64,000 nucleotides of DNA from JAEINY01 sp942490535 (GCA_942490535.1 CALNXQ010000002.1:434001-498000), one strand, 5' to 3'; shown: positions 36,358 to 46,196, counted from the stretch's first letter. Notes: a model not told the origin generated them from the letters alone. Translations and numbers: made by a program.

Positions 36358-38196
36358 TTAATAACCCTCGTTCTGATCGAGAAGTGGATTTTTATCCCGT
36401 GAGGAAGTTGGTATGGGCATCAGCATTAAGCGATCGTCCCATACTTTCAGGGCACTCATATTCCCAACCGGATCATAAGTCTGGCCTTGCATCACTACAC
36501 TGGCAGCCTGCTCACCTTTCACGCCACCATTGCGTTGAGGATCTTCATATAAACGAATATCAAAATAGCGTAAGCCTTCACCAGCCAACTCAATACGACG
36601 TTCACGACGGATAAAGTTAATGGCCTCTTCTTTGGAAAGCCCTGCAGGAACATCAGGCATACCACAGCGATGACGTAGTTTATTGAGCTCAGTGGTTACT
36701 GTTCCGTCATAACCCGTTGTTTGCGTACGCGCTTCAGCGTAAATCAGCAACATTTCAGCCAGTCGCATCACCGGAAAATCAGCTCCACTCATGTAATAGG
36801 CATCGCCCCAAACAGATGCCACATCATCACCACCACTCATTTTACCAAATACAAAACCACTTTGCCCATAGTTATTGATGCTATGGACATATTCAAAATA
36901 CAAATCATCCACAAAAGTATTGGCTGCTGCAAATGGAAATACAATGGATGCATACAAACGGCTGTCGCGATTCAGGTACTGCTGCATGTATGGTTTCTGA
37001 GGTAAGTCATCAATGATCACTTGGACAGCTTGACTGAATGTCAGATTATCATCAGATGTATTGGCATCACCATCAGGTCCAGCCTGAATCACAGCGATTT
37101 CCTCCATCAAGGTTTTGTAGTTCGTAATCCGGGTTGGGATGTCCTGTAAATTTGGTTTGGACAGACCATCGGCCAACCAATAGTCATCCACTAAATCCTG
37201 AATAGGAGCTACCGTAGCCCAAGCTTGTTTACTGGATAAGTTCGGTGATAAAAATGAGGTGATACGGTTAAAATCACCATAATCTTCCGAGGCTAAATAC
37301 TCCTTGGCAATAATCACTTCAGAGTTACCATCCACATTCCAGACATTTCGGTAATTAAAGATGCCTTTCAAGAATTGATCTTCATCCACACCCAGCGCCT
37401 CAAAATCAACCAAACGCTTGAAATAATCCAGATCTTTCTGATTCTGATCACTCAACTCATTGGATTCAAACAAACTGTACCCGCCTTCATCAATCACCTT
37501 CCGTGCTGCAGCCTCTGCGACTGCATATTCACCAAAGTAATAAGCTGCACGCGCCTTGAAAGCATAAGCCATGTATTTGTTAAAACGACTTGGATCATTC
37601 TCCTCGGGTAATATCTGTGCTGCTTCATCCAATTCTGTTAAAATCCATTGACGTACTTCAGACGCCGGGTCACGCGGCAAGCCAGCATCGAAACTGTTGT
37701 GGACCGAATCCACCATGGCCACATCCCCATAGAACAAGGTTAAATAATAATAGTGCCAGGCGCGCATAACACGTGCTTCCGCCTGATACTGCTTCCGAAT
37801 ACCCTCTTCCATGCCGCTGAACTCATCAATCTTACCGATAAGGATATTACACACGCGAATGGATGCAAAATTATTACCACGATCGCCATAATGTTCCCAC
37901 TCACCGTAACCAAAGTTTTCGGATCCTGAAACCGTATTCGTTTGAATCAGGGCGCCATTACTGTCCCACCAGTTACGGGAGTAAGCATTATCGGCATAGC
38001 CATCAATAAAGACATTATCTGATCCGGGAATCTCCGCATACATGGCATTGCGCAGTTCCTCTACTTTAGAAGCATCAATTTTAGAAGGATCCAGCGAACC
38101 TTGCGGTACCTTCTCCATAAAATCATCAGAGCATGCAACCATCGCTAAAATGGATATGCATCCCAAAAAGATTGATTTAATTATATTGTAATTCAT
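36358..38196 (-). CDS. SusD-like outer membrane glycan-binding lipoprotein (PUL 2)
   Basis: A 612-residue surface lipoprotein (MVACSDD, Cys22) of the RagB/SusD family. Typical landmarks: EARVMRAWHYYYLTLFYGDVAM, YMAYAFKARAAYYFGEYAVA, DFPVMRLAEMLLIYAEARTQT and RRERRIELAGEGLRYFDIRLY. It follows susC by 30 bases and ends seven bases before a strong terminator. It binds the ligand for the PUL 2 SusC. The downstream GH27 and GH109-like genes suggest a glycan with alpha-linked galactose or GalNAc. Confidence 0.95.
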   Translation of the reverse strand: MNYNIIKSIFLGCISILAMVACSDDFMEKVPQGSLDPSKIDASKVEELRNAMYAEIPGSDNVFIDGYADNAYSRNWWDSNGALIQTNTVSGSENFGYGEWEHYGDRGNNFASIRVCNILIGKIDEFSGMEEGIRKQYQAEARVMRAWHYYYLTLFYGDVAMVDSVHNSFDAGLPRDPASEVRQWILTELDEAAQILPEENDPSRFNKYMAYAFKARAAYYFGEYAVAEAAARKVIDEGGYSLFESNELSDQNQKDLDYFKRLVDFEALGVDEDQFLKGIFNYRNVWNVDGNSEVIIAKEYLASEDYGDFNRITSFLSPNLSSKQAWATVAPIQDLVDDYWLADGLSKPNLQDIPTRITNYKTLMEEIAVIQAGPDGDANTSDDNLTFSQAVQVIIDDLPQKPYMQQYLNRDSRLYASIVFPFAAANTFVDDLYFEYVHSINNYGQSGFVFGKMSGGDDVASVWGDAYYMSGADFPVMRLAEMLLIYAEARTQTTGYDGTVTTELNKLRHRCGMPDVPAGLSKEEAINFIRRERRIELAGEGLRYFDIRLYEDPQRNGGVKGEQAASVVMQGQTYDPVGNMSALKVWDDRLMLMPIPTSSRDKNPLLDQNEGY

Positions 38197-38226
38197 ATGA
38201 TTATTTTTTAAAGTCCATCAATATCT

Positions 38227-41200
38227 CTAAAAAGTAAGTGAAACACCGGCTGTATAAGTTTTCAGACCGATTTGAGCACCCCGACCAGATGAGCGCTCCG
38301 GATCGAAATCTTTCATCCGTTTATCACCTCGTATGGTGAATATGTTATCACCAGATACATACAATCTCACTTTCTCAAGACCTGCTTTTTGTGTTATATG
38401 CTTCGGCAGATTATAACTTAAGGTGATATTCTTCATGCGGAAATAATCGCCATTGAACAACCAGTAAGATGATGTAATACTATTGTAGGCATACCGTGCA
38501 TCTGTTTCTTTGAATAGTTTTGGATAGGTAGCATTTTGATTACTCTCAGTCCAATGATCCAGTTGCCATTCACGCGGTACGGCACTATTAAAGAAGGCCT
38601 GTGACGCTTCATTATCCATGTACACCTTAACACCGGTTACACCTTGTCCGATGGCGGATAATGACCAGTTTTTATAATTCAGATTAATGTTAATCCCATA
38701 AGTAAAATCGGGTACATCCTGTCCAACAATGGTGCGGTCTTTATCATCGATGACCTTATCATTGTTCTGATCCACAAATTTGACCATTCCGGCTTCTGGT
38801 ACCTGTGTACCATAAGGAATCACATTACCCGCTTCAATATCCTGAGTTGAATACAAGCCATCGGCTTCAAACATGTAAAAGCTTCCAATTGATTCTCCTA
38901 CCTGATAAATCCAATAGTCTTTGGGAGGTAGTTGTGTGACTTTATCACCCAGATCAACGACTTCATTAATGTTATTAGCCATATTGAAACCCACGAAATA
39001 AGAGAAATCACCCAACTGTTGCTGGTGTGTTAGAGCCAATTCTATTCCACTGTTTTGGACCTGTCCAACATTACGGGCCGGAATGCTTGAACTGCTGATT
39101 CCAGTCTCAATAGCTACGTCATTGGCTCGGATTAAGATGTCATCCGTCAATCGGTTGTAATAATCAAAGGTCAAACCAAACAATCCATTCTTGATCATCA
39201 AATCAATTCCAATATCGGTAGTTGTAGTGGTCTCCCAGGTTAAATCAGGATTCGCGATACGATCTTCATTTAAGATAGAAACTACTTGACCGCCCAAATA
39301 AGAGGTTCCTCCAGCGGCATAAGTCGAATAGGTATCATACAAACCAATGTTATTAATATTACCATTCTTACCCCAGGAAGCCCGTAATTTCAAGTTATCT
39401 AACCAATCCAGGTTGGTCATAAACAATTCCTCATTGACACGCCACCCAGCGGAGAAAGAAGGAAAATAACCCCAACGACCTTCTTCTGCAAATCGCGAAG
39501 AGGCATCCGCTCTTAAGTTAGCCTCTAATAAATACTTTTGATTGAAATTATAAGTCACCCTTCCAAAATAGGATTGCGTACTTTCTTCCTGAAAATCATG
39601 ACCTAAAGGATAATTACCATCCACTTTATTGGTTACTATTTGATCTTCGGGATCAGTGGAGCCACCAGATAAAGCATTCATATCGTTACTGGCAAAGTTT
39701 TTCCTTCCAACCCTTAACAATTTATATGTATAAGTATCGGCATGCATCCCTACCATGGCATCAAAATTATGCACGTCATTGATTGTTTTGCTGTAATTGA
39801 TCCAACCGTCATAAATCAACTTTTCAGAATAACGCCAATCCTGATCCATCTGATTTACCTCCGAGGCAGTACCAGGAATGATGCCCGTAGAAGGATTCAA
39901 ATAACTGGGAACCCCATCTTTCTTGTTTTGGAACTCAAATTTGCGTTGATCCCAATAACGATATCCCAATTGGTTCGTGAATTCAAGGCCTTTAAAGGGT
40001 TTTAAAACAGCTGAAATCGTTCCTAACAGGTGCCTGGTATCCTGATTTAAACGGCCTTTTTCTTCCAATGTACGCAGCGGATTGTAGTTGATTTCTTCGG
40101 CAGTGGCTTGTCGCCCATTCCTTACCGATCCCCACTCTCCATTCGAATGGCGCGATACCTGCGTAGGCGGCACACGTAAGAACTCTGTTAAGCTGGCAGG
40201 TCCTTTTTCACGGTCGTACTTTTTATAAATAAAATTCATATTGGCCGTTACTGACAACCAGCTTTTCAACTCCGCCTTTGTTTTTGCTGAAAAATTATAA
40301 CGGTCGGTACCTTCACCTGGCGTTAAGGTTTCATCTTTCAGATAACCTAAACCAAAGTTGTACTGTACCTTTTCGCTCCCGCCTGAAAATTGCAAACTGT
40401 GTTTGGTGAATAAGGCCTGATCTCTGAGCACCTCGTCAAACCAGTTCGTATTGGGATACAGATCCGGATCAGATCCATTCTTATAATTTTGCACATCTTC
40501 TTCACTGAAGCGCAATCCATCGGCTTGAATACCAGAATTCAATTCAGATATGCGATACATATCCGCATATTTCCACGAGTCCAATACCTCAGGAATATAG
40601 GTCGGTGTTTGCATTCCGAATGAACCATTGTAATCCACCTTCAAATTATCTCGTTGTCCACCTTTAGTGGTCACTAAAACGACTCCATAAGCCGCTTTAG
40701 CACCATATATTGCAGCTGACGAAGCATCCTTCAGGAAGGTCAGATTATCAATAGAGTTAGGATCCAGGTTGCTAAAGAAATCAGAACTTACTTCAATTCC
40801 ATCCACAATGTATAATGGCGAAGACGCACCTAAGTTACCCCGTCCTCTAATGTTAATAGAGGTACTTCCGGGACGGGAAATAATCGTCACCCCCGGAACA
40901 ACGCCTTGTAGTGATTTCAGAATGTTTTCCGAAGGCCGATCCTCCAACATCTTATTATCCACAGAGGCCACTGCCCCGGTCAGGTTCACTTTCTTTTGCG
41001 TACCATACCCCACGACTACCACTTCATCCAGACCAGTCATCTCCTCCACTAAGGTGATGTCCACTTTTGAACGCCCGGCCACTTGAACTTCCTGTGTTTC
41101 AAAACCAATGAATGAGAAGGTTAAAATCGCATCGGATGCGCTCACCTGGATGGTATAATTACCATCAATCCCAGTGATCACACCATTGGACGGTTGTTGC

Positions 41201-41670
41201 TTCTCAAATACATTAACCCCCGGCAAGGGTTCTCCTTTATCATCGGTCACAATTCCTTTCACCGCATACTGAACCTGTCCTGTTTGCATCTGCTGTATTG
41301 CGGATTGAATGGGCACAATCACCACATTATTATCAATCATCTTGAAGGTTAACCCGGTATTGCTCAACAATTCGTTAAGCACTTCATTGACCGACGCATC
41401 CGTTTTATCAAGTGTAATATTGTGGGCTTCCGGCATCATTTCTGACTGAAAATAGATGTCGACACCTGCTGACTGCTGAATCACTTTCAAAGCCTCTGTT
41501 AATGAGGCATTTTTGAGCTTAAGATCCACCTTTTGTGTTTGTGAATAGGTTCCGGCAGTTGCCTGAAAATAAATCACTACTACGAATATGAGCGTTAAGC
41601 GCATAACTTTTTCGAGTTTAGATGTACCTCTTCCCAAAGGGAAAAGCCATCGGTTCCACTTTTTTTTCAT
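38227..41670 (-). CDS. SusC-like TonB-dependent transporter with STN domain (PUL 2)
   Basis: Outer membrane importer of 1147 residues. After a long basic N-terminus and signal helix (VMRLTLIFVVVIYFQATAG), an STN domain is visible (VDLKLKNASLTEALKVIQQ, GVDIYFQSEMMPE), followed by a CarboxypepD_reg domain (GIVTDDKGEPLPGVNVFEK), the plug (EVVVVGYGTQKKVN, INIRGRGNLGASSPLYIVDG) and the barrel ending YTAGVSLTF. The STN domain fits control by the FecR and sigma genes just upstream. The CarboxypepD_reg and plug segments are very similar to those of the PUL 1 SusC, suggesting descent from a common copy. The start ATG shares the TTCAAATTT-ATG-AAAAAAA context with it. Confidence 0.95.
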   Translation of the reverse strand: MKKKWNRWLFPLGRGTSKLEKVMRLTLIFVVVIYFQATAGTYSQTQKVDLKLKNASLTEALKVIQQSAGVDIYFQSEMMPEAHNITLDKTDASVNEVLNELLSNTGLTFKMIDNNVVIVPIQSAIQQMQTGQVQYAVKGIVTDDKGEPLPGVNVFEKQQPSNGVITGIDGNYTIQVSASDAILTFSFIGFETQEVQVAGRSKVDITLVEEMTGLDEVVVVGYGTQKKVNLTGAVASVDNKMLEDRPSENILKSLQGVVPGVTIISRPGSTSINIRGRGNLGASSPLYIVDGIEVSSDFFSNLDPNSIDNLTFLKDASSAAIYGAKAAYGVVLVTTKGGQRDNLKVDYNGSFGMQTPTYIPEVLDSWKYADMYRISELNSGIQADGLRFSEEDVQNYKNGSDPDLYPNTNWFDEVLRDQALFTKHSLQFSGGSEKVQYNFGLGYLKDETLTPGEGTDRYNFSAKTKAELKSWLSVTANMNFIYKKYDREKGPASLTEFLRVPPTQVSRHSNGEWGSVRNGRQATAEEINYNPLRTLEEKGRLNQDTRHLLGTISAVLKPFKGLEFTNQLGYRYWDQRKFEFQNKKDGVPSYLNPSTGIIPGTASEVNQMDQDWRYSEKLIYDGWINYSKTINDVHNFDAMVGMHADTYTYKLLRVGRKNFASNDMNALSGGSTDPEDQIVTNKVDGNYPLGHDFQEESTQSYFGRVTYNFNQKYLLEANLRADASSRFAEEGRWGYFPSFSAGWRVNEELFMTNLDWLDNLKLRASWGKNGNINNIGLYDTYSTYAAGGTSYLGGQVVSILNEDRIANPDLTWETTTTTDIGIDLMIKNGLFGLTFDYYNRLTDDILIRANDVAIETGISSSSIPARNVGQVQNSGIELALTHQQQLGDFSYFVGFNMANNINEVVDLGDKVTQLPPKDYWIYQVGESIGSFYMFEADGLYSTQDIEAGNVIPYGTQVPEAGMVKFVDQNNDKVIDDKDRTIVGQDVPDFTYGININLNYKNWSLSAIGQGVTGVKVYMDNEASQAFFNSAVPREWQLDHWTESNQNATYPKLFKETDARYAYNSITSSYWLFNGDYFRMKNITLSYNLPKHITQKAGLEKVRLYVSGDNIFTIRGDKRMKDFDPERSSGRGAQIGLKTYTAGVSLTF

Positions 41671-41760
41671 AAATTTGAATTGTATTAAGTTACTATTGAG
41701 ATGTCATTGCCGACATCTTGATAAATCGGGAAATGTTGGTCGCATTTCCCGATTATCGTT

Positions 41761-42744
41761 TTATTTAATTAAGTCGATTTCAATGGTATCATTATTAATG
41801 GTGTATTTAATGGGTGTCATCAACCCGATAATATGTAAAGTTTGATCCAATGAAGCTGATTTCTTAATCACGCCGTTGAAATGCTTCCCTTCAAAATCTG
41901 CTTCACGATAATTTACTTTTACGCTATACCACTTCTCAATGACGCTGGTCACTTTATCAAATGGGGCATTGTGATATTCATAACGGCCAAGCGACCATGA
42001 TTTGACTCCACTGACATCTACCGCCTGTTGAACTACTTTTTCAGTCGACAGATCATAGATGACTTGCATGCCTGGCTTGAGGATCAGGCTGTGTTGCGGA
42101 CTGCTCCATTCCACCGATCCTTCCTCCAAGGTTGTTTCAAACAACGTTTCACCCGGATAGGCACGTATGTTAAATCGCGTACCCAATACTTTTACCTGTT
42201 GATCACCTGATTGTACCACAAATGCTTTATTGGGATCTTTTGTGACGTCAAAGAAACCTTCGCCTTGCAACTCCAAAGCACGCTGCTGTTCCCCAAAATC
42301 AAGCGGCACTAAAAGTTTTGATCCGGCATTCAGCGTCACCTGGGTACCATCGGCCAATTGTACTTGTGACATCTGACCTTCGGGAGCCACAAATGTGTGA
42401 TGGGCCATTTGATTAGTCGGAGAGATGTGTTGAAAGATCTGCTGCTGCCCTATAAAGAAGGCTATCATCGCAGCCGCAGCCACCCCCATCCAACGCATCC
42501 ACGGTCTCATTGCCTTTTGAAGCCCTTTCGATTGAATGGTGCTGTGCAATGCCTTCCATTCTTTTGCAGTATCGTATGGAAGGGCTTGTAATTTCATGCC
42601 ACTAAAATCCCAGACATCCTTCAACCTGAAATACGCTTCCCGCAATTCCACATCCTCCCGCAATGCATTCAGAAAATTGCTTTCCTCCTGCCCCTTCAAT
42701 TCGCCTTTTAAATACCGGATGATATCTGCTTCTTCAAAACTCAT
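41761..42744 (-). CDS. FecR-family anti-sigma factor (PUL 2)
   Basis: A 327-residue single-span signal relay. The cytoplasmic part is MSFEEADIIRYLKGELKGQE and LREAYFRLKDVWDF. A membrane helix lies near residues 86-103 (WMGVAAAAMIAFFIGQQ). The periplasmic FecR domain has FVAPEGQMSQVQLADGTQVTL and VLGTRFNIRAYPG. The C-terminal DUF4974 has VTSVIEKWYSVKVNY and FNGVIKKSASLDQTL. It lies 91 bases before susC and about 480 after the sigma gene, matching the arrangement of PUL 1. It should control the sigma factor at 43224-43814. Confidence 0.92.
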   Translation of the reverse strand: MSFEEADIIRYLKGELKGQEESNFLNALREDVELREAYFRLKDVWDFSGMKLQALPYDTAKEWKALHSTIQSKGLQKAMRPWMRWMGVAAAAMIAFFIGQQQIFQHISPTNQMAHHTFVAPEGQMSQVQLADGTQVTLNAGSKLLVPLDFGEQQRALELQGEGFFDVTKDPNKAFVVQSGDQQVKVLGTRFNIRAYPGETLFETTLEEGSVEWSSPQHSLILKPGMQVIYDLSTEKVVQQAVDVSGVKSWSLGRYEYHNAPFDKVTSVIEKWYSVKVNYREADFEGKHFNGVIKKSASLDQTLHIIGLMTPIKYTINNDTIEIDLIK

Positions 42745-42761
42745 TTTTATACCTTTTATAG

Positions 42762-42791
42762 AGTAGTTCCAAAAACAGGGGTGTTCCCCTA
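42762..42791 (-). promoter_or_regulatory. Putative ECF-sigma promoter upstream of fecR (PUL 2)
   Basis: Minus-strand TAGGG, a spacer with ACACCCC and GGAAC, then TACT, ending 17 bases before the fecR ATG, with AAAAATGTAA-like sequence upstream. It resembles the element at 14835-14866. The site also contains a small dyad AGGGG-TGTT-CCCCT. Confidence 0.45.
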
Positions 42792-43223
42792 CCTTGGTTT
42801 TAATCTTTTTTTACATTTTTCACTTCAAACACTGATACAGTCTGATAAAGAGATGATTAAAAAAACAATGTTCACAAAAAATCGATGATTGGTTGCTATG
42901 ACTTCAGATCATAATATCAAATCCTTTGCTTATGTCACAATAGAAGGCTGATTACTAAAACTTAATACCTCTCATCGTTCCGCCGCAATGAACTGTTTGC
43001 CAAAATTAGCATTGTGATGGCGACGGCTTAAACATTACCTTGTTGCCGCGCGCTCCCCATTCTGTTGTTCAAAACAATCTCAACACACTTCATGTCACAA
43101 ACACTTAATCGCTCCGCACCCTGCTATTAAACTTGCGCTCACGTTGGGGTTATTGAACTTGTCAATTCCCACATATGTCCAATTAAAGATCAATAATCAC
43201 ATCACTAAAATCAATAGTATTCC
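42792..43223. other. Intergenic spacer between sigma and fecR genes (PUL 2)
   Basis: About 430 bases without a gene or an obvious terminator. Its length and place parallel the spacer of PUL 1, but the two sequences look unrelated outside the fecR-proximal element. Confidence 0.4.
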
Positions 43224-43814
43224 TTACAAGAACCGACCTAAGATCATCAGTATTGGCAGATAATCTTTGAGTTCATGCCTCAGGTGATGTAATGCTTTGG
43301 AGATGTGTTTTTCAACGGCTTTTTCAGAAATAGCCAACTGGCTAGCTATTTCCCTGTTTTTAAGCCCTTCTTTGCGACTTAGTAGAAACACTTCCAGACA
43401 TTTGGGGGGTAATTTAGCGAGAGCATCCTCCAGTTTACCATCCAGTTCCTTTTCAATCAAACTATTAATGGCTTCAGGGTCTTTTTGATAAAAATTTAAT
43501 TCCTCGCTCGTAAGAAAGTATTCATCAGTGCTAATCATTTTACCTTTGGCTGACTGATTTCGTAATTGCTTTAAACACATATTTCGTATCACACCAAAGA
43601 GATAACGATTTAAGGTGGTGGTCACCATTAATTGCTTTCTGTTTTGCCAAATAAACAGAAAGGCTTCCTGCACAATGTCTCGTGCTGCATTCTGGTCGAC
43701 AAACTTACAGGCATAATAAAACAAAGAGACATGATAGTGTTCAAAAAGCTCCTGAAAAGCTTTTTGATCTTCTTTACTCAATCGCTCTAACCATATGTGA
43801 TCTGTTTCTTGCAC
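43224..43814 (-). CDS. ECF RNA polymerase sigma factor (PUL 2)
   Basis: A 196-residue ECF sigma factor. Region 2: FQELFEHYHVSLFYYACKFV, ARDIVQEAFLFIWQNRKQL, YLFGVIRNMCLKQLRN. Region 4: LPPKCLEVFLLSRKEGLKNREIASQLAISEKAVEKHI. The start codon appears to be GTG at 43814; a TGA stop lies three codons further up in the same frame. A TATATTTG box, the -7 half of a Bacteroidota promoter, sits at 43832-43839 but has no clear -33 partner. It probably drives fecR, susC, susD and the enzyme genes of PUL 2. Confidence 0.92.
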   Translation of the reverse strand: MQETDHIWLERLSKEDQKAFQELFEHYHVSLFYYACKFVDQNAARDIVQEAFLFIWQNRKQLMVTTTLNRYLFGVIRNMCLKQLRNQSAKGKMISTDEYFLTSEELNFYQKDPEAINSLIEKELDGKLEDALAKLPPKCLEVFLLSRKEGLKNREIASQLAISEKAVEKHISKALHHLRHELKDYLPILMILGRFL

Positions 43815-43967
43815 CCTTGATAAAATTCAGCCAAATATAAGCATTCAAAAGAAATATTCTAAGAATAGGAATGAATTGAAACAGGGAAATGACATCTGAC
43901 ATAAGGGAAACCGATGGGAACAGCAATCTTTATCACACGTAAGCTTTAACTCAAATAGAAACGGTAT

Positions 43968-44411
43968 TTACATCCCCGTTTTAGTCCGCTGGTAAAACGC
44001 CAGAAAAGTCATGATAAAAAAAAGTATAATTGATATCACGGCCCAGGGTTTTCCTGCCTGAGCAGCGATGCCAATCATACCACCTGTACCGGCAAAAAAG
44101 AACATTACATAAGGAATAACAATGGCTTGCGTTTGCCTGAATGTTGCCTGAAAGATATAATCGAGCACCAACTCTACAATAATAAATGCAATCATGATCA
44201 CCAACTGAATGTAATATAACGGTGATCGCCCCATTTGTGAGGCCGTAAATAGAAGATATACTAAAGGAATCAATGCAGCCATAAAAGCAATTCCTAAGCC
44301 ATACTCCACACTGTGTTTTTTGAGTAATCGAAAAATTAAAATTAAAATACAGACCATCAATACATAAAGTGCAGTGCAGGCACCGAATAAGTTCAGTTTA
44401 TTGAGGTCCAT
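43968..44411 (-). CDS. Small polytopic membrane protein of unknown function
   Basis: A 147-residue protein with five likely membrane helices (TALYVLMVCILILIFRLL, AFMAALIPLVYLLF, YYIQLVIMIAFIIVELVLDY, VMFFFAGTGGMIGIA, VISIILFFIMTFLAF). The ATG at 44411 (MDLNKLNLFG) is preferred to an upstream ATG at 44462, which would add a polar tail. I do not recognise the family. It stands alone between the PUL 2 sigma gene and a pseudogene, so context gives no role. Confidence 0.65.
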   Translation of the reverse strand: MDLNKLNLFGACTALYVLMVCILILIFRLLKKHSVEYGLGIAFMAALIPLVYLLFTASQMGRSPLYYIQLVIMIAFIIVELVLDYIFQATFRQTQAIVIPYVMFFFAGTGGMIGIAAQAGKPWAVISIILFFIMTFLAFYQRTKTGM

Positions 44412-44510
44412 GGTAGTTGATTTTTCAGATGTGAAAGTCACAGATACATGACCGAAAAACACTATTTTTAGAATTACAAAATAGCCTAAAACTGCATTAA
44501 TTACAATACA

Positions 44511-45125
44511 ATGAGACGATCATTTTCATTTTTTCTGGCGTTTAGCCTACTCCTCTCCACTGGTGTTTTAGCACAATCGCGTGATCAACCCATCACTATT
44601 CAGATCGTTTTGGCATCGAACTCTCTTTGGCTCATCAGCTGCAACAACTCTATCCCCACGATCACATCGCCCTCATTAAATACTCCAAAGGTGGCACGTC
44701 CATTGATAGTATAGCCACGCGGCAATTTGGCTGTTGGGAACCCCACTACCAGGGGAGCAATGGCATCAATCAATACGACCATTTCCTGGCTACACTGCGG
44801 CATGCGTTCTCTCATTATGACATCAATAAGGATGGTCAGGGGGGACCAGCTCATCCCAAGTGGCATCCTCTGGATGCAGGGTGAAAGCGATGCTGGTGTC
44901 ACAGAAGAAATCGCCACGCGCTAATCTGCCAATGTGAAACGGCTGATGGATTTTATCCGGGCCTCTTTACGCAACAACGATTTACCGGTAGTGATTGGAA
45001 AAATATCCGACTCCTGGAACGACAAAGATGGGAAAGTATGGGATTATGGCGAAATGGTTCAATATGACCAGGAAAAATTTGTACGCACAGATAAACATGC
45101 AGCCAATGGTCTTTGCAGTTAATAA
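44511..45125 (+). pseudogene. Broken SGNH carbohydrate esterase (sialate O-acetylesterase-like)
   Basis: The start MRRSFSFFLAFSLLLSTG with signal peptide is intact. The reading frame then jumps to GIELSLAHQLQQLYPHDHIA, IKYSKGGTSIDS and YDHFLATLRHAF, ends, and resumes in another frame as WMQGESDAGVTEEIATR followed by a stop, then VKRLMDFIRASLRNNDLPVV and DKDGKVWDYGEMV. The segment that should hold the catalytic GQSNM block is missing (deletion of roughly 200 bases). There are at least two frame changes and one in-frame stop, and the C-terminal Asp-x-x-His block is gone. The start is clearly homologous to the intact gene at 63847, which also begins MRRS and keeps GGQSNMDGYGY. Confidence 0.85.
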
Positions 45126-45324
45126 TACCCAATCTCTCATTGGTCACTCAGGCCATCCATGTTCATGCAAACGCTTACTTTACTCTAAAAAAATCCTTGC
45201 TCCCCGGGCATATATCCTTTGTATCTCTTACCTAGTAAAAGCAGATTTTAAGATTCGATTGGACCAACCTGCAAAGCAACGCCCCGAACACCTATCCACA
45301 ATGGCTAAAACCCTTTATTTTACT

Positions 45325-45362
45325 ATCCCGCGGAAGGTTTGACCTCCTCTCGCGGGATTTCT
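45325..45362 (+). terminator. Terminator hairpin downstream of the esterase pseudogene
   Basis: Arms ATCCCGCG (45325-45332) and CGCGGGAT (45351-45358) with an 18-base loop and a following TTTCTT. It is probably the old terminator of the broken esterase gene, about 200 bases beyond its last recognisable codon. Confidence 0.5.
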
Positions 45363-45758
45363 TATCATCTCCGGCATTAATTTTCATTCCTCCGGCATTT
45401 TTTTGACCTTCTCGCCTGACTTTTACCAGTCCGCCGATCCTTTATCGGAGGTCTCCAAAGAGGTGGAGCGGCCCTCTGGAAAAATGAGGCATTACACTGA
45501 CATTTTTCGGGCTGATGACACGACTCATGCGTTCGCGGCGATGAAACAGACCACACGAGATAACAATAAACCCAACCAGAACGAGCCAGAACCAACTAAT
45601 GAATATCGATCAACAAATGAAGAACGCCGAATTCTTAAATCACCAATCTTAAATCACTATTCATCATTCCATTAAGTCCAAAAATAATAGTCTGCCAAAT
45701 AATACAAGAATATCAGCAGTAAGACACTAAGTTACCTGGTGCTTTTATAGCGTTTACC

Positions 45759-45858
45759 AATCACAGAGTGATAAAACCATCACGCTGTGATTGCGTATCG
45801 GCATTCACCACTAGTAATACGCAAAATGCTTTATCAATCATTTTGGTATTCTAGTGGT
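45759..45858. repeat. Cluster of three overlapping inverted repeats
   Basis: IR1: AATCACAGAGTGAT (45759-45772) and ATCACGCTGTGATT (45779-45792), one mismatch. IR2: TTGCGTAT (45791-45798) and ATACGCAA (45817-45824), perfect. IR3: 45807-45828 pairs with 45839-45858 (arms begin ACCACTAG and end CTAGTGGT; two single-base bulges). IR2 shares its right arm with the left arm of IR3, so they cannot form together in one RNA strand. The cluster lies 33 bases past the stop of the small gene at 45892. Confidence 0.85.
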
Positions 45859-45891
45859 ATAGTTCCCGGAAGTAGGGATTACCTCTTCTTG

Positions 45892-46152
45892 TTACCCACC
45901 CCATCTGATATAATTACGATAACCTGCCTCCATGTACCGTGAGCGGCTTTTAGATGATTTACCGGGAGAACTAAAAAAAATCACAACTACTGAACTCCAG
46001 AAGTAAGGTACTAACCATATCAACGCACCATTCAGGTACTTTTTTTGCTGTGACAGTTGTGTGTTCCTGAAGATTTTAATCATTGCAAAAACATTCAGAA
46101 CCACATATGCTATCAGAAAAAAAATCAAGCCGTTCACCTCTCTTTCATTCAT
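45892..46152 (-). CDS. Small two-helix membrane protein, PLDc_N-like
   Basis: An 86-residue protein with two membrane helices (LIFFLIAYVVLNVFAMIKIF and NGALIWLVPYFWSSVVVIFF) separated by a basic loop and followed by a basic C-terminal tail. The helix-loop-helix with LIWLVPYFWS resembles the phospholipase D N-terminal membrane domain (PLDc_N), often found as a stand-alone small protein. Function unknown. It is on the strand of its neighbours but separated from them by hairpins on both sides. Confidence 0.55.
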   Translation of the reverse strand: MNEREVNGLIFFLIAYVVLNVFAMIKIFRNTQLSQQKKYLNGALIWLVPYFWSSVVVIFFSSPGKSSKSRSRYMEAGYRNYIRWGG

Positions 46153-46170
46153 CTGAAGTACTAATTTTAA

Positions 46171-46196
46171 TTTTGCTCATCCACGAGGAAGCAAAA
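46171..46196 (-). terminator. Terminator after the sialic acid operon
   Basis: Perfect 7-bp arms TTTTGCT and AGCAAAA around a 12-base loop, flanked by AT-rich runs on both sides, 15 bases after the epimerase stop at 46211. It fits a terminator for the nan genes. Confidence 0.55.

Larger units (their letters stand above)
45126..45891. other. Long gap with hairpins, no gene
   Basis: About 770 bases after the pseudogene with no believable coding region; an open stretch at 45377-45595 has a composition unlike a protein. It holds the terminator at 45325-45362, an eleven-base direct repeat TCTTAAATCAC near 45635, and the palindrome cluster at 45759-45858. Confidence 0.5.

Noticed and set aside
45377..45595. 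Short minus-strand open frame in the gap after the pseudogene
   Set aside because: Cys/Trp/Arg-rich composition typical of non-coding sequence and no match to a known fold.
45759..45858. Integron attC site
   Set aside because: The palindromes lack clear RYYYAAC/GTTRRRY core boxes and there is no integrase or cassette array in the window.
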